Shown here one piece after another: positions 47,745-54,789 of a stretch of 64,000 bases of DNA. The stretch is from Stieleria bergensis (lineage in GTDB: Bacteria; Planctomycetota; Planctomycetia; Pirellulales; Pirellulaceae): the NCBI GenBank assembly GCA_007745635.1, contig CP036272.1:4435150-4499149 (forward strand), read 5' to 3'. The notes under the pieces are model-generated. The model had not been told where the DNA came from, did no database searches, and saw only the letters and a list, made by a program, of their open reading frames with translations. The position numbers were made by a program, and so were the translations under genes. Each line of letters opens with the position of its first letter. Position 1 is the first letter of the stretch.

Positions 47745-48107
47745 GACACAGGAGGCAAATGCGAGGAGATCGAGAGAGACACCAAGAGGCCGAAAGGCCG
47801 AAAGGCCAGTTAGCCGGGCAAGCTACCTAGCTGGGCAGGCTACCTAGCTGGGCAGGCTACCTAGCTGGGCAGGCCTGGAGGCTGGCAGACGATGAACACG
47901 AGAAGGCCAAAATGCAGGACGGTAGCCAGACGCGGCAACCAACGACAACAACAGTCCAAGCAACCAATCGCGGCCACAACCCTGGCAACTGCCACCAACT
48001 GCTTTGCGTCCGCAGCGCACCAGTTAGCCAGACGGCTTTCTATCTATACCATGCCGGATTCATCCAGGCATAGAGAGACCCTTCCCAACAGGCCTAATTT
48101 GTGACAT
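47745..48107. repeat. Non-coding region with tandem repeats upstream of vgrG
   Basis: The region between vgrG and the next upstream gene contains three perfect tandem copies of a 17-base unit at 47822-47872 (GCTACCTAGCTGGGCAG) preceded by a partial copy, and short GGCCGAAA repeats at 47789-47806. The CTAGCTGGGCAG unit is partly self-complementary. The rest shows no gene. The promoter of vgrG is probably close to the repeats. Confidence 0.85.
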
Positions 48108-48890
48108 TCAAGCCACGCTAGCGATACTGCGAAATCCCGCAGAAACCAGATACGGGCGAATCTTCGGCACCCAAATCTGGTCAACAAACCGACGCTGAGC
48201 CTCATTCATCGCTCCGCCGGGCAAGTTTTCCGTCGGCGTCTTGCCCGGATCGTATTGCTCCTGCTTCTCCGCCAGCTTCGCTGCCGTCACTAACCGCAAG
48301 TCCGTTACAACCGCGTCAAAAAGATAGTTGGCCGGCAGTGGAACCAGCGGGCGCTGATCGTCCACACGCTCCAGATCATTGGACACCGAGTCAATGCCCA
48401 CCGAGTCAATGCCCACCGGCTGGTCCTGAACGGAATCCCCCTGCACTGGCTCGATGCTCAACGGCTCGATGCTCAACGGCTCGATGCTCAACGGCTCGAT
48501 GCTCAACGGCTCGATGCTCCCCGGCTCGATGCTCCCCGGCTCGATGCTCCCCGGCTCGGCCTGGCCGCCCGATGCGTCATCAGCCCTCTCTGCACGCGAC
48601 GGCTGCCAATTCTGATGCTCCAAATACGCCGCAGTAAGCTTTGCAATCTCATTGGCCAACCGCATGTCCTTCTGGGGCAACAAACGACCGGAACTGATCC
48701 TGGCCACCGTCTGGGGATGCAGAAAGACTTCGTACAGGGCGATCCCCTTGGTGGCAGCAGGCATCATTTTGTAATCGCCTGCCAAGAACAAAAACAATTG
48801 ATCCATATTCATCGACCGAACAAAGTAGCTGAGCAACTGCATCTGTTCTTTCCCGCCGCGCTGGAGCAGGCTCTGAAACAATACTGACAT
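48108..48890 (-). CDS. Hypothetical protein with EPGSI/EPLSI pentapeptide repeats
   Basis: A 260-residue protein of unknown family. The N-terminal part (to about 95) is hydrophobic-helical (MSVLFQSLLQRGGKEQMQLL, MNMDQLFLFLAGDYKMM). A linker made of seven five-residue units, three EPGSI then four EPLSI, follows. The C-terminal domain contains DAVVTDLRLVTAAKLAEKQE and QRRFVDQIWVPKIRPYLVSA. No membrane helix or secretion signal is clear. Its place beside vgrG suggests a type VI accessory, adaptor or effector-related role, unproven. Confidence 0.65.
   Translation of the reverse strand: MSVLFQSLLQRGGKEQMQLLSYFVRSMNMDQLFLFLAGDYKMMPAATKGIALYEVFLHPQTVARISSGRLLPQKDMRLANEIAKLTAAYLEHQNWQPSRAERADDASGGQAEPGSIEPGSIEPGSIEPLSIEPLSIEPLSIEPLSIEPVQGDSVQDQPVGIDSVGIDSVSNDLERVDDQRPLVPLPANYLFDAVVTDLRLVTAAKLAEKQEQYDPGKTPTENLPGGAMNEAQRRFVDQIWVPKIRPYLVSAGFRSIASVA
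48448..48552 (-). repeat. 15 bp tandem repeat, seven copies
   Basis: Seven 15-base units (plus-strand form GGCTCGATGCTCAAC or GGCTCGATGCTCCCC) encode the EPLSI and EPGSI repeats of the hypothetical protein. The two unit versions form separate blocks of four and three, which suggests expansion by slippage from two founding units. Confidence 0.92.
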
Positions 48891-49004
48891 TCAATTCCTC
48901 TTCACGTTTGGTTCACTGTATTTCGTGTTGGCCGTGTTTCGTGTTGGCCTCAAACGCCCGACCGCCGCCAATGAGACTGCAGCGTTGCCATACACCACCA
49001 GAGA

Positions 49005-49931
49005 CTAGTCCGATGAAACCGGCTCCGACTCTGGCAACTCAATCTGCTTTGCCGTTCCATCGGCCACCACCGCAACCCGCTGAACGGTCCAGGGGATCTG
49101 GATGACGGGCAGCGCCACTGGGCCCGGTGGCCGTTTGGCCGTGCTCAGCGCTGGCATTGATTCCGCTTCACACACAGAAACAAGCACCATTGTCGTTTCC
49201 GAATCCTCCGCAGCCGTCTCACGCACTTCGACCAGCCCCTTGCACTCGTAACCATTGCAAACCGAGGATCTCATTTCACGCGTCAATGTACAGCCTTGCG
49301 AAGACTGATAGATACAGCCCCCCTCGCTGGACTGACTGGGGATCCGTTCTACATACCGCTGCCAAACCTCTCGCGGCCTTAATTGTGGATTGTTGCGCAT
49401 GAATCGCAACAGGGTCTTCACGGTCAGGAAGGCATGCAACTTGCCTTGCAAGCAACATTTCCCGCGACAAAATGCACATGCAGACAGCATTGCCTTGGCA
49501 GTCTGCTCAGTCACTTGCACCTCAGCGAATTGCCGCTCGGGGCTTTCGCTATCGAATGGTTCCAGCTCCACGTCATCAGACACAACACTGGAATGCCCCG
49601 CCATCACGGCGGCGGCTTGACTGATCAATGAACCGAGTCGATCCAGAAACTTGCGTCGCTCTGCCTTGGTACGATGTTGCAACTTGTTATCATTCGACGG
49701 GATCACGACGGGGACCAAGTTCCTGGACTGCTGGTCGAATGATTCCGCAGCACTGACTTGCTCGGCAATCACCTCGGCCACCTCCAGCTGCTGGTTTTTC
49801 AAGGACGTTTTGGCCTGGGCATACACTCGCGTGGCAATCTGTTTGCACTCAAAGCGACTACAAAGGTCTCCTTTGACACGTTCGTGAATCGAAAGCTCTT
49901 GATCGCAGATTGCGCACCGAATGGGGGTCAT
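49005..49931 (-). CDS. Hypothetical Cys-rich protein with CxxCxxxCC cluster
   Basis: A 308-residue protein. It starts with a possible zinc-ribbon-like pair (CAICDQELSIHERV, then DLCSRFEC). Its second half has CAFCRGKCCLQ followed by GGCIYQSSQGCTLTREMRS and VCNGYEC, a pattern like the YkgJ-type putative zinc- or iron-chelating (CxxCxxCC) family. The C-terminus is Pro/Val-rich. No signal peptide is seen. It could bind a metal or iron-sulfur cluster. It lies 114 bases upstream of the repeat protein on the same strand, so it may share its transcription unit with the vgrG island. Confidence 0.7.
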   Translation of the reverse strand: MTPIRCAICDQELSIHERVKGDLCSRFECKQIATRVYAQAKTSLKNQQLEVAEVIAEQVSAAESFDQQSRNLVPVVIPSNDNKLQHRTKAERRKFLDRLGSLISQAAAVMAGHSSVVSDDVELEPFDSESPERQFAEVQVTEQTAKAMLSACAFCRGKCCLQGKLHAFLTVKTLLRFMRNNPQLRPREVWQRYVERIPSQSSEGGCIYQSSQGCTLTREMRSSVCNGYECKGLVEVRETAAEDSETTMVLVSVCEAESMPALSTAKRPPGPVALPVIQIPWTVQRVAVVADGTAKQIELPESEPVSSD

Positions 49932-50253
49932 CTTGAATTCTAGAAAAGGCGAGCAACGTGGCCCGCGAAGTGTGAAATGGCTAGCGAAAGTAATCTAGCA
50001 CGACCGAAATACCATGATACCATGCGAATTCAATAGCAAGCGCAGTTGCCGTTACGCAACCCGTTTCCTTCAATCGTCAACGATGCAACCAGCAGTTACA
50101 AACGTCGTGATTCCACCTGCCGGCATTCAACGCACGTCAACCGCCTGATCCGATCATGCAACGGCACCGTGCATCCGCTGTTCAGACGCACTCTCCCTTT
50201 GTTCCACTGACATCCAACAAGCCATCATCCAACAAGCCATCATCCAATACACC
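49932..50253. other. Divergent intergenic region with 15 bp repeats before the TPR-methyltransferase gene
   Basis: A 322-base divergent region. Three tandem 15-base units occupy 50211-50255 (CATCCAACAAGCCAT twice, then CATCCAATACACCAT). The last one includes the first bases of the start codon of the downstream gene. An AT-rich part around 49990-50035 is the likeliest place for a promoter. No gene is seen. Confidence 0.55.
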
Positions 50254-51687
50254 ATGCAGGACGCAACACCCGATCAGCCGGAATCAGACCCCGCCACTGC
50301 ACAGACCAATGCTGCAGAAGGCAACCCTGCAGACACCAGCCCTGCGTCTGCCGAACAGATCAAGGCTTGGCTAGAAGACGCTGTCGAACAACATCAGCAA
50401 GGCTACTTAGTCAAAGCATCGGAAGGCTATCAGCTGGTTCTGCAGCACGATCCGCGGCACTCCACTGCTCTGCAACTGAGCGGAGTGATCCATTGTCAAA
50501 TGGGAGACTACTTGGCGGCCGAACACTTGGTCAAGCAATCCCTCGAGATCGACCCCAATCAGCCGCACACGCTTAGCAATCTGGGCAACATCTATGCGGA
50601 ACAAGAACGTTACGAAGACTCGGCCAATGCGTATGAGCGAGCTCGTGAATTGCAGCCAGAGAATGCACAACATTCGTTTCACCTCGGGCATGTCTACTCA
50701 GAGATCAATCGCAACGTTGATGCACTGAACGCCTATCGCCAAGCCGTCGAGCAGGCACCTGAAGAAATCAGCTACCTGACCACGTTGGGACGCTACGAAT
50801 CTGGCTTGACTCTGTTTGAAGACGCAGAAAAGCATCTCAATCAAGCCCTCCAGCTCGATCCCAACAACACCGTCGCGTTCGACAGTTTGGGGAAAGCGTT
50901 CCGAGCCCAAAATCGCATCGAGGACGCGCTGCAGATTTATAAACGCTGGCTCGCCGCATACCCCGATCATCCGGTCGCAGAATACTTTGCTCGCGTCTGC
51001 GGAGGCGAAACAACTGATCGCGCGAGCGAGAAGTACGTCAAAGTGGCCTTCGACTCCTTCGCCGCTAACTTTGATCAAACCCTGCAAAACCTTCAGTACG
51101 CCGTGCCTGAACTGATCTGCCAGAAAGCCCAGCAATGGGCCGCAGAATTGACCGCGTCCACCAAGACCGCCGCCGAAGACAGCACGACGACCAAACTTGC
51201 CGTGGTTGATTTAGGATGCGGCACGGGCCTCTGTGGCCCACTTCTGCGGCCTCTTGCAGAACACTTGATCGGCGTTGATCTCTCACCAAACATGCTGATC
51301 ATGGCCAAAGAGCGCCAACTGTACGATGAACTGATCGAAGCTGAACTGACAGCCTATCTGCAAGACCTGTCCGAACCGCAAGACCTTCTGGTCTCCGCTG
51401 ACACGCTGAACTACATCGGCGACCTGGCCAGCACTTTCACGGCCGCTGCTCAAGTGCTGCGGCCCGGTGGACGCATGATCTTTTCACTGGAGCGACAAAC
51501 GGATGATCAAACAAGCGACCACTATCAACTGAGTCCCAGTGGCCGTTTCTTGCACTCCAAAGCCCCGGTCGAAGCCTGGCTTCAGCAGGCCAATCTAAAC
51601 GTTGTATCCTTCGACAAGGAACAATTGCGCACCGAAGGCGATGATGCTGTTGAAGGCTACATCATTGTCGCTGAAAAACCGGCTTGA
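50254..51687 (+). CDS. TPR-repeat protein with SAM-dependent methyltransferase domain
   Basis: A 477-residue protein. Residues about 35-245 consist of tetratricopeptide repeats (for example SALQLSGVIHCQMGDYLAAE and PHTLSNLGNIYAEQERYEDS). Residues about 255-475 form a class I methyltransferase with motif I VVDLGCGTGLCGPLLRP and LIGVDLSPNMLIMA. This resembles TPR-methyltransferases in planctomycetes and proteobacteria, whose substrates are generally unknown. The ATG at 50254 is the first in a run of short tandem repeats. The next gene starts only 65 bases after its stop, so they probably form one unit. Confidence 0.85.
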   Translation: MQDATPDQPESDPATAQTNAAEGNPADTSPASAEQIKAWLEDAVEQHQQGYLVKASEGYQLVLQHDPRHSTALQLSGVIHCQMGDYLAAEHLVKQSLEIDPNQPHTLSNLGNIYAEQERYEDSANAYERARELQPENAQHSFHLGHVYSEINRNVDALNAYRQAVEQAPEEISYLTTLGRYESGLTLFEDAEKHLNQALQLDPNNTVAFDSLGKAFRAQNRIEDALQIYKRWLAAYPDHPVAEYFARVCGGETTDRASEKYVKVAFDSFAANFDQTLQNLQYAVPELICQKAQQWAAELTASTKTAAEDSTTTKLAVVDLGCGTGLCGPLLRPLAEHLIGVDLSPNMLIMAKERQLYDELIEAELTAYLQDLSEPQDLLVSADTLNYIGDLASTFTAAAQVLRPGGRMIFSLERQTDDQTSDHYQLSPSGRFLHSKAPVEAWLQQANLNVVSFDKEQLRTEGDDAVEGYIIVAEKPA

Positions 51688-51751
51688 TCTGAACGGCCCA
51701 GGTCATCACGTCACCTCCACGCTTGCCATTCCTTTTCGATTCCATTCGACC

Positions 51752-53269
51752 ATGACACACCAAGCCACTGTTGTCACTCAAGCACCTCGACCTCTGGACG
51801 CCGAACAGGCGCAGGAGCTCCGTGAACTGTTCATTGCCATCGGCTACTCGCAGCAGAACTTGCAAGAACTGACTTACTTTACCGTGCCACCACCGACCGA
51901 TGTGGTGACCGAAGAGCAGCTGCAGATCCGCCCCACCGATCAGCTACAACAATATGACATCTCGCGTCTCGCCATCCTGATTCGCCTGTTCTACTTTGGC
52001 ATGCCGGTGATCCATGAAGTCGCCATCACGGCACTGGGTGAATCGCTCGCGCAAGCCTGCATCGACGCGGGCATGCTGGCCCAAACCGGTGATGAATTGG
52101 TGCCCAAGATCTTGATCATGCCCGTCGATGACCTGTTCATGGCATCGGATCTCCAGCGGATGGATCTGCAAGATAGCCTGAACTATGTGCCCACCTTATG
52201 TGAAGCCGCTTTCAACCTGCACAACACCACGGTCACAGGCAACTTCAAATCGGGGCTGGATCTGTGTAGCGGATTTGGATTGCACGCGGTCGCCATGCAA
52301 TCCCAGTGCCAACAAGTCACGGCAACGGACCTCAATCCAAGAGCGGCAGAGTTCGCTGCATTTAACGCTGCATTGAATGGCCAACCACCGATCGAAGCCT
52401 TGACCGGGAACATGCTGGAACCGGTTGCCGATCGAACCTTTGATCTGATCGTCAGCAATCCACCGTTCATCATCAATCCGGATCAGATCACCACCTATCG
52501 TTTCAATCCCAAACCACTCGACGAACTCTTCGAAGTGCTGATTCGCAGTGCCCACCAACATCTCAATGATGGGGGCGTGTTCCAAACCATCGGCGAATGG
52601 GTTGAATTTTCCGGTCAAGACTGGGAAGAACGACTCAAGACCTGGACAGCCAATTCGGGTTGCTGCGTCTGGGTGCTGACGGCCAATCGCTACCTGCCGT
52701 CCACCTACGCGGACATCGCTTTACGGCAAAGCATTGTCGATGAAGCACAACGCCTTGCCGAAGTCGCCCGATGGGAATCCTATTTCCAAGCAGCCTCCGT
52801 CGAAGCAATCCACGGTGGCCTCATCTTCATGCGCCGCACCACTGGCAACTGCTGGTTTGAAACCACCAAACTGTCCCAGGCTCTCAACCAACCGGTCGGA
52901 AAAGACGTGCTCGAAGGCTTCGATGTCCGAGAGCTTTTGAACGACGAAGACTGGCTGATAAAAATCCAGTCACGAAAACTGGTGGTCGCCGACGGACTCC
53001 AACAATCCGAGGTCTCCGAGTGGCATCTCGGCCGCTGGAAAACCACGTCGATCGAACTGGCAACCACCAGCGGGCTGGTCGTCGCGATGAACGTTGATCA
53101 GTTCGTACGCACCTTATTAGAGCAGTTTGATGGCGTGCGCACCGTCGACCAAGCTGTCAAATCGTTCCTGACGAAATGCAGCCTGCCAGAGGAAGCCTAC
53201 GAGAAAGGCTTGCACATCGCCAGCAGCATGCTGAAGACCGGCGCACTGCGTCTTCACTCAGAAGCTTAG
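51752..53269 (+). CDS. SAM-dependent methyltransferase with NPPF motif (DUF7059-like N-terminus)
   Basis: A 505-residue methyltransferase. The N-terminal region (AQELRELFIAIGYSQQNLQE) resembles DUF7059, seen before small-methyltransferase (MTS) domains. Motif I is SGLDLCSGFGLHAVAMQ (about residue 170), followed by TATDLNPRAAEFA and the catalytic LIVSNPPFIINP. The NPPF motif is typical of enzymes that methylate exocyclic amino groups of nucleotides or Gln/Asn, such as RlmG/RsmC or PrmC. A C-terminal winged-helix-like region ends the protein. The ATG at 51752 is preferred over a frame that begins inside the preceding gene. The substrate cannot be told from sequence. Confidence 0.8.
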   Translation: MTHQATVVTQAPRPLDAEQAQELRELFIAIGYSQQNLQELTYFTVPPPTDVVTEEQLQIRPTDQLQQYDISRLAILIRLFYFGMPVIHEVAITALGESLAQACIDAGMLAQTGDELVPKILIMPVDDLFMASDLQRMDLQDSLNYVPTLCEAAFNLHNTTVTGNFKSGLDLCSGFGLHAVAMQSQCQQVTATDLNPRAAEFAAFNAALNGQPPIEALTGNMLEPVADRTFDLIVSNPPFIINPDQITTYRFNPKPLDELFEVLIRSAHQHLNDGGVFQTIGEWVEFSGQDWEERLKTWTANSGCCVWVLTANRYLPSTYADIALRQSIVDEAQRLAEVARWESYFQAASVEAIHGGLIFMRRTTGNCWFETTKLSQALNQPVGKDVLEGFDVRELLNDEDWLIKIQSRKLVVADGLQQSEVSEWHLGRWKTTSIELATTSGLVVAMNVDQFVRTLLEQFDGVRTVDQAVKSFLTKCSLPEEAYEKGLHIASSMLKTGALRLHSEA

Positions 53270-54789
53270 CCGTCGAGTCCCAGACGACCCTGATTCCCTG
53301 ACAGGAGCTTCTTGTAGACGTTGCCTTCGTTTTCGTCGATGCGCTCCGGTCGACCATTGTGGAGATACGTCAACTTGCGATGATCGACACCCAGTAAGTG
53401 CAGAACCGTGGAATGCAGGTCGTGCACGTGCAGGCGATCTTCGACGGCATGCAATCCGATTTCATCCGTCGAACCGTACGTCTGCCCTCCGTTGACGCCA
53501 CCACCAGCCATCCACATGGTGAACCCCGTCGGATTGTGATCCCGGCCATCGCCTTTTTCGCTCATCGGCGTGCGGCCAAATTCACCGCCCCAAATCACCA
53601 GGGTTTCATCCAACAAACCACGACGCTCAAGGTCGGCCAGCAAACCTGCGACCGGCTTGTCCATCTGACCACACATCTTGCTGTGGTTGGATTCGATTTT
53701 ACTGTGTGCGTCCCATTTACTTCCCGATCCATGATAACACTGGATAAAACGCACGCCCCGTTCGACCAGACGCCTCGCCAACAGGCACTGCCGCCCGTAG
53801 GCTGCGCACTGCTTGTCATCGAGTCCATACAGGTCTCTGGTTTCCTGTGTTTCGCTGGCAAGATCGACCGCCTCCGGAGCGTGTGTCTGCATCTGAAATG
53901 CCAGTTCAAAACTTCGAATCCGCGCTTCCAGTTCGGTATTGCTTTGCCGCGAACTGGCATGCATGCGATTGATCTCTGCCAAGAAATCTAGCTTGGTGCG
54001 CTGCATGCGCTGATCAATACCGCCGGCCGCTTTCAAGTTAGCGAACGGGTCTCCCTTGGTTTGCATCTCCGTGCCTTGATAGACCGCCGGCATGAAACCA
54101 GTGCTCCAGTTGCGAGGCCCATTGACGACGGCATTCGCATTGTCTTGCATGACCACAAAAGCCGGCAAGTTCTCATTCTCAGTGCCCAGCCCGTAACTCA
54201 CCCAGCTTCCCAGAGAAGGCCGCCCGGCAAACTGGCTGCCGGTGTTCATCTGACAAACACCACCGCTGTGATTGATTCCATTGGTCCAACAGGATCGAAT
54301 CACCGCAAGCTTGTCGGCATGAGTGGCAATGTTCGGCAACCAATCGGAAACCCACAAACCACCCTCGCCATGCTGTTTCCACTTGCGTTTGGAAGCCAAA
54401 ATCGGCGAATGAAACTCGCCCATCGGTAAGATGACTTTCTCAAAACCATCCGGCACCGGCTTGCCAGCCAGATTCTCTAGCTCCGGCTTGGGATCAAAGG
54501 TGTCCATCTGGCTGGGACCACCTTCCATGAACAAAAAGATCACGCTCTTGGCCTTCGCCGCATGATGCAGTGCTTTGGGGGACAGAGAGTTTAATCCCCC
54601 TGAGCTTTCCGTCCCAGACGATGCGACGGCCACCGCATCATCACCGAATGCAGCCGTCGGCAACATTCCCGCCAACGCCAGCGCGCCGAATCCAGCGCCG
54701 CATTGCGTTAACATCTGTCGTCGATTGACATCGGCCGCTGCAGAGTGTTGTTGGTTTATCCGCTGACCAAGAGCGCTTTTAATCAACAT
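53266..54789 (-). CDS. DUF1501 protein with twin-arginine signal, copy 1
   Basis: A 507-residue exported protein of the sulfatase-like DUF1501 family, frequent in planctomycetes. A twin-arginine signal (NRRQMLTQCGAGFGALALAG, about residues 22-41) is followed by KSVIFLFMEGGPSQMDTFDP and ends with HVHDLHSTVLHLLGVDHRKL. Function is not established experimentally; the fold is related to alkaline phosphatase/sulfatase. Its start overlaps the end of the upstream DUF1549 gene by 11 bases, as these two families usually form one unit. Its 3' end overlaps the convergent methyltransferase gene by four bases. Confidence 0.9.
   Translation of the reverse strand: MLIKSALGQRINQQHSAAADVNRRQMLTQCGAGFGALALAGMLPTAAFGDDAVAVASSGTESSGGLNSLSPKALHHAAKAKSVIFLFMEGGPSQMDTFDPKPELENLAGKPVPDGFEKVILPMGEFHSPILASKRKWKQHGEGGLWVSDWLPNIATHADKLAVIRSCWTNGINHSGGVCQMNTGSQFAGRPSLGSWVSYGLGTENENLPAFVVMQDNANAVVNGPRNWSTGFMPAVYQGTEMQTKGDPFANLKAAGGIDQRMQRTKLDFLAEINRMHASSRQSNTELEARIRSFELAFQMQTHAPEAVDLASETQETRDLYGLDDKQCAAYGRQCLLARRLVERGVRFIQCYHGSGSKWDAHSKIESNHSKMCGQMDKPVAGLLADLERRGLLDETLVIWGGEFGRTPMSEKGDGRDHNPTGFTMWMAGGGVNGGQTYGSTDEIGLHAVEDRLHVHDLHSTVLHLLGVDHRKLTYLHNGRPERIDENEGNVYKKLLSGNQGRLGLDG

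Noticed and set aside
48448..48552. Repeat array as a CRISPR
   Set aside because: The units are contiguous 15-base repeats inside a coding frame without spacers. The arrays at 30051-30122 and 47822-47872 also lack spacers, and no cas genes are seen.
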